A DNA stretch of 64,000 nucleotides, taken from Gammaproteobacteria bacterium (GTDB taxonomy: Bacteria > Pseudomonadota > Gammaproteobacteria > Pseudomonadales > Azotimanducaceae). A program made the translations under genes and the position numbers. Below are positions 41,333-51,440 of this stretch, piece after piece; the stretch's first letter is position 1, and each line of letters opens with the position of its first letter. The DNA is taken from NCBI GenBank assembly GCA_026707945.1, contig JAPOVV010000103.1, forward strand, positions 28,642-92,641. The letters run 5' to 3'. The notes below the pieces were generated by a model. That model saw only the letters and a program-made list of their open reading frames with translations, was not told the origin of the DNA and ran no database searches.

Positions 41333-44047
41333 CTACATTCGATACTGAACTCGAGCGTAGTACGCGCCACCTAGGAATCCATACGGAGATTGTTCCGGAT
41401 AGATTAGACCAGAAGCTCCGCCCGCTCCGCGTCCATCGACTGGACCGTTTGGATTTTCGGACGGGTAGTAGTCCAAGGCGTTTTCGATGCCAAATACAGC
41501 CGTAAAGTTCTCACCAAAGTCCTTCGCGATTTCCAAATCCACGATTAGACCTGGATCGGGTCGATAGGAGACACCAGCTGAGTTCAAAGTGGCATCGTAA
41601 TGAGAGCCATATCTTCGAAGCCGGAGAAACCCTGACCAATCGTCATATGCATGCATCCAAGTAGCGGTAATACGGTTTGCAGGGCTTCCATCCTCAATCG
41701 TATTTCTGAGGTGCAGGCTTGTAAAGTTCGGATTGAATTTAACAAGCTCTACGCTCTTCCAGTTTCCAGCAACTACGACTCTCGAGTCACCGCCCTGGAA
41801 TTCAAACGGCACGCTCAACACGAGGTCAATCCCCGAAGCATTAGCATCCTGTTGATTTGTGAAATATCGAACCGAAGTGAAACTTGATGCGTCTGGCACG
41901 CCAGCTGCCTCTAGTGCATCAATGTCTTCTGCGCTCAACGTGAAACGACTAGTAAACGCAATCCGACCTTCCATCTTGATGCTGTAGTAGTCAACCGTCA
42001 GGTCGCCCCAATCGAACTCCCATACTGCACCGAGCGTGGTATTCGTCGATTCTTCGGGTACAAGCGGTACCGCGCCTTTTTGCTGCGCTACCGGATTCGT
42101 CGGTGGTAAGGTAGCGATGTCCGCCAGTTTCCCACCCGTGAATTCCGTCGTTACGTTTCTAAGGTTGGACTGTCCTGCGGTTGGTACGCGGAATCCTGTA
42201 CTGTAAGCGCCACGGAATGAAACGGTGTCGTTCAATTGCACGCGTCCAGTGACTTTCCAGTCAAGCGTTGTACCGAAGGCATCGTAATCCTCGTATCGCA
42301 GCGCCGCGCCTAGTTTTAACGCTTCGGTCGCATCACCTTCGATGTCAAGATATGCTGCCCATGCTTCTACGGTCCGTTCGCCGGCATCGGAAGCTGGAAA
42401 ACCCGGAAAACCATTCGAACCGATTCCAAAGCCTTGACCGGTCAATCCATCCGGACTGGGGTCGATAAACCAAGAGTTAGGCTCACCTTGTACGATCTCA
42501 AAGGTCTCGCTTCGATTCTCCAAGCCGACTGCAACGTTCATAGGACCGTAAAACCGGGGGAGATCGAACGGCTTTGAAATGTCGAAGTTCGCGACCACGT
42601 CCGTTTCTACATACGTGCCTGGGTGATATTCGAGTTGTATCGATGCGGGATCGTTACCTGAGTCATATAGACTCGCCCAAACTTGTGGATTAACTGTGTT
42701 GTGAATGAAATACACGGCTTCGCTAGAACCTTGTACGATGCTGAGGTCCCAATACCATCCATTCGCGTACGTTCCTTGAATCCCCGCGGCGAAAGACTGG
42801 TCCGTCACGTCACCGCCAAACTGAGGTGTAAACCCACCGGGTTGAACTTCTTGGAACATGAAGCAATGGCTTGGTAGTCCGGCGATAATGGCTGAGTAAT
42901 TCGCGCTGGCATTTTGCTCTGCGTAGGACACCAGTGAATCCGGATCTTGAACGGTGTCAGGACCACAACCACCTCGCGTTGAATCCAAATTCGCGACTCG
43001 AACAGTTTCTGCCCACATTTCTGCGCCTGGTGTACCAGAGTCAACGACCATCCGCGTGATGGGATCAAAGTAAACGTTGTCTGCGCCGTTGAATACGCCG
43101 TTGCGCGTATTCGGATTCCGGAAGTAGAAGCCTCCTTCCACTGTCCGAGTTGAGTGATTGACCCAGCCGTACGCTTCGACTTCTGGCGTCAAGTCCACAC
43201 CAAAATTCCCGAACAATTTGATGTCGTCTCGAATTTCAGGTCCACCCCAAACCATGGCGTGAGGCGTCCGCACCGATGTATTTCCAGCGTCAATCAGGTC
43301 TTGAGCGTCACTCCTCTGCACGGCTCGGTCCGTTGGGTCAACCGCTTTGAGCTCGGCGCTTAGATTCGCAAAGCCATTGGCGCCGAGGGGCAATCCAATA
43401 TTGCCCGCATAGACCATCCGTTGACCGTCGCCTTCAAAAGTACTTCCGATCTTGCCTTCAAATATGCCGCCACTCCTATCACGCTTGAGCACGAAATTCA
43501 TGATGCCGGCAATTGCGTCCGACCCGTATTGCGCGGACGCTCCATCTCGAAGGACTTCTAAACGATCGATCGCAATTCCGGGAATCGAAGATAGGTCGGG
43601 GGCCTGTGAACCTCCGGACAATCCTGAGCCGAGCAAAGCTATGACAGCACCTCTATGGCGTCGCTTGCCGTTCAAGAGTACCAAGGTCGCATCAGGCGAC
43701 ATACCTCGTAGAGATGCGGGACGCATGATGGTTGCCGCGTCTGAGATAGGCTCTTGATTAACGTTATACGAGGGCACGAGAGCTGCCACGATTGCGTCTA
43801 AATCGCTTGCACCTTGTGCGACAAAATCATCGCCTTGGATTACATCTACTGGTACAGGTGAATCGGTTTCACTCCGACCTCGTACGCGAGATCCAACTAC
43901 GAAGAGTTCCTCCTCGATGGCAATAGCCGTGCTACCTGTACCTTCGTCTGTGTCTTGGGCAAAAGATAGCTGAGAACCCGCGATAGAGATAGCGAGAATC
44001 GCGAAGGCGAAAAGTCGCCCCGCGAAATGCATAGTGTCTGCATTCAT
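41333..44047 (-). CDS. TonB-dependent outer-membrane receptor
   Basis: The 904-residue receptor has a signal peptide (FAGRLFAFAILAISIAGSQL), a TonB-box-like EEELFVVGSRVRGRS, a plug with PASLRGMSPDATLVLLNGKR and IDRLEVLRDGASAQYGSDAI, and a barrel ending in FGIENALDYYP and YARVQYRM. LRDGASAQYGSDAIAG is typical of the larger Xanthomonas/Caulobacter-type receptors for oligomers or complex organics. It follows the CRTAC1-type gene at 44170 by 122 bases and ends in a strong terminator, so it may be the last gene of a cytochrome-CRTAC1-receptor transcript. Confidence 0.93.
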   Translation of the reverse strand: MNADTMHFAGRLFAFAILAISIAGSQLSFAQDTDEGTGSTAIAIEEELFVVGSRVRGRSETDSPVPVDVIQGDDFVAQGASDLDAIVAALVPSYNVNQEPISDAATIMRPASLRGMSPDATLVLLNGKRRHRGAVIALLGSGLSGGSQAPDLSSIPGIAIDRLEVLRDGASAQYGSDAIAGIMNFVLKRDRSGGIFEGKIGSTFEGDGQRMVYAGNIGLPLGANGFANLSAELKAVDPTDRAVQRSDAQDLIDAGNTSVRTPHAMVWGGPEIRDDIKLFGNFGVDLTPEVEAYGWVNHSTRTVEGGFYFRNPNTRNGVFNGADNVYFDPITRMVVDSGTPGAEMWAETVRVANLDSTRGGCGPDTVQDPDSLVSYAEQNASANYSAIIAGLPSHCFMFQEVQPGGFTPQFGGDVTDQSFAAGIQGTYANGWYWDLSIVQGSSEAVYFIHNTVNPQVWASLYDSGNDPASIQLEYHPGTYVETDVVANFDISKPFDLPRFYGPMNVAVGLENRSETFEIVQGEPNSWFIDPSPDGLTGQGFGIGSNGFPGFPASDAGERTVEAWAAYLDIEGDATEALKLGAALRYEDYDAFGTTLDWKVTGRVQLNDTVSFRGAYSTGFRVPTAGQSNLRNVTTEFTGGKLADIATLPPTNPVAQQKGAVPLVPEESTNTTLGAVWEFDWGDLTVDYYSIKMEGRIAFTSRFTLSAEDIDALEAAGVPDASSFTSVRYFTNQQDANASGIDLVLSVPFEFQGGDSRVVVAGNWKSVELVKFNPNFTSLHLRNTIEDGSPANRITATWMHAYDDWSGFLRLRRYGSHYDATLNSAGVSYRPDPGLIVDLEIAKDFGENFTAVFGIENALDYYPSENPNGPVDGRGAGGASGLIYPEQSPYGFLGGAYYARVQYRM

Positions 44048-44169
44048 CGAAAGAAGCCCTTATGCTACTTCGGGTTGGCTTCATTATATTTCGATTTGTT
44101 ACTTGTTAGCCTATCCTAGTCAAAGGTTCAGTAGAAATTGGTTACTTGACAATAGTATGTAGGACAGAT

Positions 44170-45993
44170 TTACTCTATCGATGGGTCCTTCTTATATTCA
44201 AATTTAGTGGTTTGATTCACCTCAACATCAAAATAAGTGGACCTGTCACCGTTTGGCCAGATGACTTCTACTTCTTCAATCATTGACGTCTGACCGAGAC
44301 CGAAATGAGCCGATGCGTCGAATTGGGATAGGTAGCTACGGGTCCGTGTAATGTGGCGTGTCTGATTCTTCCCATGGCTCTTTATACGAACGATTGCCCC
44401 GATACCGTGCTGATTTGAACCTTGGTAGTCAAGACGAACGTTTAGCCAGTTGTTGCTTTCCTTTAAGTCGTTTCGAATAACGCTTGGTCTACTGTTAATG
44501 TTCGTCACAACGATGTCGAGATCACCGTCGGCATCCAGATCTCCATATACCGCGCCGCGACCAACACTGGCTAATCCGAGTGCCGTATTAGTCGTTGAGA
44601 CTGGTTGAAAAGGTCGCGCACAGTTGTTACCGCAATTCCAAAACAGCTGCGGTTCTTGTTCGTAGGACTGACTAGCTTGAACCATGGTGATCTCAGGCTC
44701 GATATGTCCATTAACGCTGAACAGGTCGATTCGAGCGTCGTTGTCGACATCGAGAAAGAACAGACCGAATGTGAGCACTTTCCGCGTAAGTGCGCCAATT
44801 CCCAGCACGATCGCGTCATCGCTGAAGATGTTGGCACCAGGCGTATTCACGTAAAACGACGACATTTCATTGGCGAAGTTGCCGATTGCGATGCCCAGAC
44901 GTTCATCATTCGAATAGTGGGAGATGTCTAATCCCATCGCACCGGTAGCAGCACCAGACGCGTCGAAAGCTAATCCGTATTCAACGCCACTTTCGGTAAA
45001 ACTTCCATTTAAGTTATTGATAAATAAGAAATTCCTTACAGTGTCGTTAGCGACAATCAAGTCCGACCAGCCGTCATCATTGACATCAACCACCGATACG
45101 GCGAGCGCTTTCCCGATCAGTTCGCTCGTCTGTTCATTGATCACGGCAATGCCTGCACTGTCCGTAACGTCGGTAAATGAATGACCGTCATTTCGATACA
45201 ACCAAGATGAAGTACCTGGAAAATCAGTTGGCGGACCGTAGGCTCGACCTACGCCGGTTAGTTGAAAGTCCACGGCGCGATCGATTTCAACAGACCAACC
45301 GACGTAATTACAGACGAACAAATCGAGATCATCATCTCTGTCATAGTCGAAGAACGTTGCGCAGGAGCTAAAGGCGTCGGGATCCCCACCTGCCCCATAC
45401 GACTCCGTTACGTTAACGAATCGTTCGCCATTCTGATTTAAAAAGAGCTGATTTGTTCCGACTGCGGTGACGAAAAGATCAGGATAGCCATCGCCATTAA
45501 TGTCACCGATCGCAGGGGACATACCGTAGACTGAGAGATCTAGGTGCGTATCCGTTACGTCAGTGAACTGCGCGAGCCCGTTGTTTTCGTAGAGCAGTGA
45601 CCTACCTGTACGTCCCGTGTCTTGCTGTTCGTCTGGCCACGTGCTTGAATCGACGAACAGCAAATCGAGATCACCGTCAAGGTCGAAGTCAAGTAATCCA
45701 ACACCTCCGCCCATGGTTTCGGGCAGCAATCGATCACCAGTCGCGCCGTTTTCGTGCACGAACCGAATACCCGCGTCATCCGTTATGTTGGTGAATTGAA
45801 GAATTGGAACTGTCGCGTCCGTCGTCGGTACGATGCTGGACGGGACCTGTGCCTCGACGACGTCGACTTCAGATCCTTCACACTGTGAAAAAATGATGAC
45901 GCACGCGGCTATAAGAATCAGCAACCCTGCGACGATTGCGGACCCTTTGACCGCCCGGCTTAGCCGTTCAGATTCGGCATCCCTTGTCGCCAT
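44170..45993 (-). CDS. CRTAC1 family protein (FG-GAP repeats and ASPIC/UnbV domain), membrane-anchored
   Basis: The 607-residue protein has a hydrophobic anchor at about residues 17-37 (SAIVAGLLILIAACVIIFSQ), then a beta-propeller of FG-GAP/VCBS repeats with Ca-binding loops of the DxDGDxD type (DFDLDGDLDLLFVDS, DINGDGYPDLFVTAVG, DYDRDDDLDLFVCNY, DVNDDGWSDLIVAND, DLDADGDLDIVVTNI). A C-terminal ASPIC/UnbV domain has NQHGIGAIVRIKSHGKNQTR and EVEVIWPNGDRSTYF. These domains mediate extracellular binding. Its ATG overlaps the stop of the upstream cytochrome by one base (TAATG), so the two are coupled. Function is unknown; the neighbours suggest a role at the envelope with the cytochrome and the TonB receptor. 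Confidence 0.88.
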   Translation of the reverse strand: MATRDAESERLSRAVKGSAIVAGLLILIAACVIIFSQCEGSEVDVVEAQVPSSIVPTTDATVPILQFTNITDDAGIRFVHENGATGDRLLPETMGGGVGLLDFDLDGDLDLLFVDSSTWPDEQQDTGRTGRSLLYENNGLAQFTDVTDTHLDLSVYGMSPAIGDINGDGYPDLFVTAVGTNQLFLNQNGERFVNVTESYGAGGDPDAFSSCATFFDYDRDDDLDLFVCNYVGWSVEIDRAVDFQLTGVGRAYGPPTDFPGTSSWLYRNDGHSFTDVTDSAGIAVINEQTSELIGKALAVSVVDVNDDGWSDLIVANDTVRNFLFINNLNGSFTESGVEYGLAFDASGAATGAMGLDISHYSNDERLGIAIGNFANEMSSFYVNTPGANIFSDDAIVLGIGALTRKVLTFGLFFLDVDNDARIDLFSVNGHIEPEITMVQASQSYEQEPQLFWNCGNNCARPFQPVSTTNTALGLASVGRGAVYGDLDADGDLDIVVTNINSRPSVIRNDLKESNNWLNVRLDYQGSNQHGIGAIVRIKSHGKNQTRHITRTRSYLSQFDASAHFGLGQTSMIEEVEVIWPNGDRSTYFDVEVNQTTKFEYKKDPSIE

Positions 45994-48737
45994 TAAGTCG
46001 CGCTGACCGAATGTTCACTGTCTCGGTGCAAGTCGTAGATGACGATCGACTCGCTCGCGTGGTTAGCCGCGGGATCTTTTTGACGCGCAGCGTTCACTGC
46101 ACGATCCTTTGCGTTGTCATCAACTCGATATTTTTGATGTTGGGATCGATGATATTTAGCTTCGGATGATTGGCCTAGACGTTCATAGGTTTGCATCAAA
46201 CCGTAGTGAGATTGCACGTTTTCTGGATCTTCTCTAAGTGCTGCGTGATACGTTTCCGTCGCTAGCGTGAGTAATTCAGTGCGCCTATTTTCGGTACTAG
46301 CGATCTTCGATAACTCGAAATAAGAGAGCGCGAGTTGATTCAAAAGGTTGTAATCACGCGAGAAATCGAACCCTCTATCTACGGCTTCTGTATACGCTGT
46401 ACGACGAAGTTGCTCGAATTTCTCGATCGCTGCTTCAAAATTACCCAGCTGCTTATCGACTTGCCCGCTGAACCAAGCGATTGACCACGGGTACGCGCCA
46501 CCCTCGTACGCCGTGGTTAATGCTCTAGCAGCTTCCTCCAAGCGTCCTTCCTTCAGCCATACGCGAGCGAGGTTCAAGTGCCCTTCGGGTCGTCCAAGCT
46601 CAGCAACTTCGGTAAAGGCTAGCTCAGCCTGTCGGAGCCCGACACGCTTGGGTTTTAATAGCATGCCGATTCCGTAATCGTTCCAACGCTCCCAAACCGC
46701 GACATCCTGTGTCTGCTCGGGCAGCTCTTCACCGCGATTTCCTACGGGAAATGTCATGACATCGCGTGCGATCGTAACGATTGGTAGGTCGTTTTTGAGT
46801 CCGGGTACTTCCGAGAATAAGGCGAAATAGTTCTGGTCGAACTTACGGTAGTTGAGTGCGACTTCTACCGTGATTTCCGAAACCTCTGCATCTTCGGGCA
46901 CGACTAATCGATAGAGCACGACATCGGCGCTACCTGGTCCTATTTGGTTGTCGTAGAGTTTGACGAAGATGTCTTCCGCGTTCCTACGGTCGATGCGGTT
47001 TCCCGCACGGTCAATCACGTATGCATTGACGAAGTGCGACCACGGATCAACAGATGCTCTACTCGGCGTTAACCCACCGCTCCTACCGACGCTACCGTTT
47101 TGGTCTGATGTCGCATCTAAGGCTAGCCAGATTTCGTTGGAGTCTATGGTCCCCTCGGTGAACTTATGTCCAACCCGCAATGTCCGAATGACGACTTCGA
47201 TAAGGTATTCGGTTCCACGCTCAAGCGTCGGCACTCTGGGCCGCAAGGGCGCGACGAGCGGCTTGGTGATGTCTTCGCCCATGCGCAAACCAAAAATGTC
47301 GACACGTAGCGATCCCTGCAGAAACTGATTCTGACTTTCGTTCACTGATGGATCGAGCCCGGCCATGGCTTGAATCGCGGTGTTCGCCGCCGGAAACTGA
47401 TGACTATGAATTGTCAATCGACCGGAGGCATCGAAGTCCGATGCCGCGAAATCGCTAGACTCAAGCAGTGGCATATGGCAAACGTTGCAGTTACTCGAGG
47501 CTTCTTGTGGATAGTAGAAACTGGCGACGCCGTGCCCCGAGACGCCACTGATGAGAAACGAATCGTAGTGGTTTTGACCGCGCAACCACTTGTAGTGATT
47601 GAGTTCTTCGGGTAAGTGCACCTTATGACACGTACTACAGAATTCTGCGGTCTGATGGAATGGTTTCAGGTATGACGTCTTGTGAAGTTTTGGACGTCCT
47701 TTGAGCAGTACACCGTGAACCCACTGAAGAAACTCGCTTTCACTAAATGCAAATGGGTATTGCTCTGGTAACCCAATCGTGTACTCCCCGTTTCCTCGAA
47801 CACCGTTCACCTCTTGGATGGCGTGGCAACTTACGCAGGTAAGACCTGCTTGTCCTGTCGCGTGATTCTGAAAATCAATGGTGGGATCGTCGAATAGTCC
47901 AGAGAACAGTGGTACCGGGTCATGACAGCTCGCGCAAAACCTTGAAGCGCTCACATCGCCGTCGCGTTCAAGCACTTTCGCGCGTGTGTTATTGACTGCG
48001 AAGGCGTAAGCAGGATTGTTGAATGACGCAAATCGATGAGCGCTGACCGCCCAGCTTGCGTGAACATCGGCATGACACGTCAAGCATTGATCGTTGGTCA
48101 TAAGCGCTTCCGCTTGTACATGCCCACCGTGGGCGGTTTGAGCGAGCGATGGGGAAAAATCTGCTGCCTCGACGGTCTCTTCAAAATCGAGATGTAACAC
48201 CGCAACACCGCCGACTGCTAATACGAGGCTTACCACAGCTACGGCAAGACCAGATTTCCAACGTATCCGCGGACCCACGAGTCGATGCAAAATGAAAAGC
48301 CATATCGCGGCGACTGGAGTAAGCACGTGTAACCAGTATGTGAGAGCTCTTGCAGTTTCATGTTTAAGCTCAAACCACGGCAAGTCGTTTGTCAGGGCAA
48401 TCCCCGAGATGAATAGCAGTAAGATCGTTACGAATAAACCAATGCCTAGGCGGATCGCTGTTCGATTAGGTCGCGAGATTGCGCGTCGAAGGTGCATCGC
48501 CCCAAAAATCAAAGTTGGTACGACGACTAAAACACCTAGTGCTAAGTGAACGAGGAACATCCATTGGTAGAACGCGTTCTCGATGATTCGATCGGTGAGC
48601 CACTGCACCAAGCTCACGACGCCAAGGTAAACAGAGTCCACGACCAGCAGCGAGATCACCACCAAAACGACCACGAGAAGCCGGCGCATGCCTCTCGTAA
48701 TCACGGGGGTTGCTTGAAGAGATCCCCTATCGGACAT
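45993..48737 (-). CDS. Pentahaem cytochrome c with membrane domain and TPR tail
   Basis: The 914-residue protein has three parts. Residues 15-185 hold five hydrophobic helices with spaced His, resembling a b-type cytochrome or anchor module. Residues 215-425 carry five CXXCH haem c motifs (CLTCH 218, CASCH 268, CVSCH 301, CSTCH 367, CNVCH 417), in the style of cytochrome c554/NrfA-related multihaem proteins. Residues 740-890 are TPR helices (RPEGHLNLARVWLKEGRLEE, NVQSHYGLMQTYERLGQSSE). The haem domain should face the periplasm. It could move electrons from the quinone pool to an acceptor or from a substrate. No catalytic Lys haem or Cu site is visible. It is coupled to the CRTAC1 gene. Fusion of all three parts is unusual. 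Confidence 0.85.
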   Translation of the reverse strand: MSDRGSLQATPVITRGMRRLLVVVLVVISLLVVDSVYLGVVSLVQWLTDRIIENAFYQWMFLVHLALGVLVVVPTLIFGAMHLRRAISRPNRTAIRLGIGLFVTILLLFISGIALTNDLPWFELKHETARALTYWLHVLTPVAAIWLFILHRLVGPRIRWKSGLAVAVVSLVLAVGGVAVLHLDFEETVEAADFSPSLAQTAHGGHVQAEALMTNDQCLTCHADVHASWAVSAHRFASFNNPAYAFAVNNTRAKVLERDGDVSASRFCASCHDPVPLFSGLFDDPTIDFQNHATGQAGLTCVSCHAIQEVNGVRGNGEYTIGLPEQYPFAFSESEFLQWVHGVLLKGRPKLHKTSYLKPFHQTAEFCSTCHKVHLPEELNHYKWLRGQNHYDSFLISGVSGHGVASFYYPQEASSNCNVCHMPLLESSDFAASDFDASGRLTIHSHQFPAANTAIQAMAGLDPSVNESQNQFLQGSLRVDIFGLRMGEDITKPLVAPLRPRVPTLERGTEYLIEVVIRTLRVGHKFTEGTIDSNEIWLALDATSDQNGSVGRSGGLTPSRASVDPWSHFVNAYVIDRAGNRIDRRNAEDIFVKLYDNQIGPGSADVVLYRLVVPEDAEVSEITVEVALNYRKFDQNYFALFSEVPGLKNDLPIVTIARDVMTFPVGNRGEELPEQTQDVAVWERWNDYGIGMLLKPKRVGLRQAELAFTEVAELGRPEGHLNLARVWLKEGRLEEAARALTTAYEGGAYPWSIAWFSGQVDKQLGNFEAAIEKFEQLRRTAYTEAVDRGFDFSRDYNLLNQLALSYFELSKIASTENRRTELLTLATETYHAALREDPENVQSHYGLMQTYERLGQSSEAKYHRSQHQKYRVDDNAKDRAVNAARQKDPAANHASESIVIYDLHRDSEHSVSAT

Positions 48738-48791
48738 GAGGCATGTCCTGTTGTTGAATGCTGATGCTGTAATACATCGATCGATTCAAGG

Positions 48792-49886
48792 TCATGTGTT
48801 CTCGGAAAAGCGATCGGGCGCAAAAGAGGACCATCGCTCCAGACTGTCAGTCGCGAGAGCGATATTGGCTAGGTATTTTCCCATCAATGGTCCGTAGAGA
48901 ATGCCCTTTCGACCACCGCCTGTTCCGACAAATGCGTTGTTGATACCTGGTACGCAACCGAGAATTAGTTCACCATCCGGGGAGATAGGACGAAAGCAGG
49001 CAGTTTGTTTAACGACGTCAACACGACGTGAACCAGGGACCATGCGTTGAAGTACGCCCATGATTTTGCGGCGCCCCTCGTCGGTTGGCGCTTCATTGAA
49101 CTTAGCTTCTTCTTCAGTTGTACCGATCCACAACAGTCCGTCCGGTTTGGTACTCATGTAGTTACCTTCGGTCGAAAATGAATGTTGGAATGCGGGTCCC
49201 TCGATATGTAATCGAAGAATTTGCCCTTTCAACGGCTTGACGGAACAATTCATTTCGAACCAATTGAATACTAGGTCAGACCAAGGTCCCATCGCAAATA
49301 CAAATGCATCACCTTCAATCATTTCTCCCCTACGGATTCTGACTCCATCGATGCGATCTTGCGCGAGTTCGATGTCCACGACTTCGTCTAAGAATATCTC
49401 CGGCGACGCAACGCTAACCAGCGACTCCGTTAATATCGCAGAGTCGACCTCCGCACTCTCATTAGTCATCAATCCTCCGAGAGCTGCAGTCGAGATACGC
49501 GGTTCGAGATTGTTCAAATCATGTGCGTCTAACCACTCCGATGTTGAAGAATCTTTAGCTCTCTGCGCTTTAAATTGGTGGACATCTAACTCATTCCAAG
49601 CGAGTGAGATGCTTGACCGGCGTCGCCAGGAGGATTGGACACCATATACGTATTCGAGCTCCTCGTGAAGTCTTCGATGTTCCTCGAAACTCTCTGCAGC
49701 GAATCGTTGCATTTCGGATTCGTTTGTGGCAACTACGCGAGGGTGTAAACCGCCGAAGGCGAAGCCGGACGCATGAGAAGCTATACCGTCGCGTTCGATT
49801 AGCGTACATCGAGCACCGATTTGATTCGCGTAATAGCAGGAGGATGCGCCAACTATCCCACCTCCCACGACAACTAGATCGGTCAT
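48792..49886 (-). CDS. FAD-dependent oxidoreductase (DAO family)
   Basis: The 364-residue enzyme begins TDLVVVGGGIVGASSCYYAN, the GxGxxG Rossmann FAD site, followed by GARCTLIERDGIASHASGFA. Other landmarks are FVFAMGPWSDLVFNWFEM, VKPLKGQILRLH and FRPISPDGELILGCVPGINN, with the closing GTGGGRKGILYGPLMGKYLA that binds the FAD pyrophosphate. This is the D-amino acid/glycine oxidase family, which oxidises amines such as glycine, sarcosine or D-amino acids. It is divergent from the ammonium transporter, so it may release ammonium that the cell handles; this is inference. Confidence 0.9.
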   Translation of the reverse strand: MTDLVVVGGGIVGASSCYYANQIGARCTLIERDGIASHASGFAFGGLHPRVVATNESEMQRFAAESFEEHRRLHEELEYVYGVQSSWRRRSSISLAWNELDVHQFKAQRAKDSSTSEWLDAHDLNNLEPRISTAALGGLMTNESAEVDSAILTESLVSVASPEIFLDEVVDIELAQDRIDGVRIRRGEMIEGDAFVFAMGPWSDLVFNWFEMNCSVKPLKGQILRLHIEGPAFQHSFSTEGNYMSTKPDGLLWIGTTEEEAKFNEAPTDEGRRKIMGVLQRMVPGSRRVDVVKQTACFRPISPDGELILGCVPGINNAFVGTGGGRKGILYGPLMGKYLANIALATDSLERWSSFAPDRFSENT

Positions 49887-50002
49887 TTGTACTTAATAAA
49901 GGCTGTCGAATACGAGAACAAAATGGCAGAAAAAAAGAGCGTACTACACCATCGGACATAGGATACCCAGTCGACTTGGGACGTCATGTTAGAGTCGCGC
50001 GT

Positions 50003-50030
50003 TTGATTGCTGGTAAATCTAGCGTTAAAT
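50003..50030 (+). promoter_or_regulatory. Candidate sigma-70 promoter of the ammonium transporter gene
   Basis: TTGATT (50003-50008) and TTAAAT (50025-50030) are 16 bases apart, each four of six to consensus, about 54 bases before the ATG. I saw no sigma-54 -24/-12 element, which would be expected for classical nitrogen control. Confidence 0.35.
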
Positions 50031-50083
50031 ACAGCGTATCGCATACGCAGCGTTTCTGCACATTAGTGGAAGGGGAATCTTTC

Positions 50084-51439
50084 ATGAAACGACTGAAGGT
50101 TTTATTCGCTTGTGTCTTGCTTGCATCGGGTCTAACCACGTACGGTGCCGTCGATAGCGAAATCGCGTTTACATTCAACACGTTCGCATTCCTACTATGG
50201 GGTGCGCTGGTCATGTGGATGTGTGCCGGATTCACAATGCTTGAAGCTGGTTCGGTCAGAACCAAGAACGCTTCGGTCATTTGCATGAAGAACATCGGAC
50301 TTTATTCAATTGCCGGCATCATGTATTACATCATCGGCTACAACATCATGTACGGTGATGGCAATGCATGGTTTGGTGCACTAGATCTCGGTTTTCATTC
50401 GTCGCCTGCCGAAGCGGCGTTGTTTAACGGGGTCGAAGGTGCGTCGATCGACACAGTCCTTGAAGAACAGGGTCATTCGAATATGTCCATGTGGTTCTTC
50501 CAGATGGTCTTTGTCGCAACAACTGCCTCGATTATTTCCGGTACTCTAGCGGAAAGAGTTCGATTGATATCGTTCTTCGCATTCGTAGTCGTCTTGACGG
50601 GGCTGATATACCCTCTGATTGGCAAATGGACGTGGGGTGGTGGTTGGCTAACGGAACTCGGGTTCGTTGACTTTGCGGGTTCAACGATCGTTCATTCAAC
50701 CGGCGGTTGGGCTGCTCTTGCAGGCACGCTGATTGTCGGCGCCAGAAGCGGTAAATTCCGAAAAGACGGTTCCGTTAAAGCGACGCCACCTTCGAACGTT
50801 CCGATTGTGACGTTAGGAGTATTTATCTTGTGGCTCGGCTGGTTCGGTTTCAATGGTGGGTCCCAACTAGCGCTTGGGTCAGGTTTCGATGCAATTTCCA
50901 TGGGCATCATTCTGGTGAATACAAACCTTGCAGCCGCGGCAGGATGCATCATCGCGATCGCAATTTCGCGTCCGGTATTTGGTCGTACAGATTTGTTCGC
51001 TGCATTAAATGGCGCAATCGGTGGCCTTGTTGCGATCACTGCTGCACCTAATTTCGTGGACCACATCTGGGCGATACCTGTCGGTGCTGTTGGTGGCGCG
51101 ATCTGTGTGCTCGGGATGCGATTTCTTGACTTCCTCAAGGTTGACGACGTCGTCGGTGCCATTTCTGCACATCTATTTGCGGGAATCTGGGGTACACTTG
51201 CGGCAGCGTTCACGGTCGGAGCGGATTTCCTAATCCAGTTACTTGGAGTTGTGTCGATCGGTGCGACCGTGTTTATCGGTTCATTTGCGTTATGGTCGCT
51301 TATCAATCTCGTATTCCGTGCACGAATATCGGAAACAGTGGAGCAGCTTGGACAGGATGTTGCCGAACTCGGCATCGAGGCTTATCCGGAGTTTGTTGTC
51401 GTGCCCGAGGAGGAGCTCTTACCCGAAAACGATCAATGA
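50084..51439 (+). CDS. amt: Ammonium transporter (Amt family)
   Basis: The 451-residue channel has a signal sequence (MKRLKVLFACVLLASGLTTY), as many bacterial Amt proteins do, and eleven hydrophobic helices. MWMCAGFTMLEAGSVRTKNA is the first family signature, FAGSTIVHSTGGWAALAGTL carries one of the twin pore His, and VGAISAHLFAGIWGTLAAAF carries the other. FNGGSQLALG is also conserved. The open frame extends to 49604, but ATG 50084 has AAGGGGA nine bases upstream and starts the signal. No glnB/glnK gene is adjacent, which differs from the usual amt-glnK pair. Confidence 0.95.
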   Translation: MKRLKVLFACVLLASGLTTYGAVDSEIAFTFNTFAFLLWGALVMWMCAGFTMLEAGSVRTKNASVICMKNIGLYSIAGIMYYIIGYNIMYGDGNAWFGALDLGFHSSPAEAALFNGVEGASIDTVLEEQGHSNMSMWFFQMVFVATTASIISGTLAERVRLISFFAFVVVLTGLIYPLIGKWTWGGGWLTELGFVDFAGSTIVHSTGGWAALAGTLIVGARSGKFRKDGSVKATPPSNVPIVTLGVFILWLGWFGFNGGSQLALGSGFDAISMGIILVNTNLAAAAGCIIAIAISRPVFGRTDLFAALNGAIGGLVAITAAPNFVDHIWAIPVGAVGGAICVLGMRFLDFLKVDDVVGAISAHLFAGIWGTLAAAFTVGADFLIQLLGVVSIGATVFIGSFALWSLINLVFRARISETVEQLGQDVAELGIEAYPEFVVVPEEELLPENDQ

Positions 51440-51440
51440 G

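Noticed and set aside
49604..50083. N-terminal extension of the ammonium transporter
   Set aside because: It is antisense to the FAD oxidoreductase; ATG 50084 begins a clear signal peptide after AAGGGGA.
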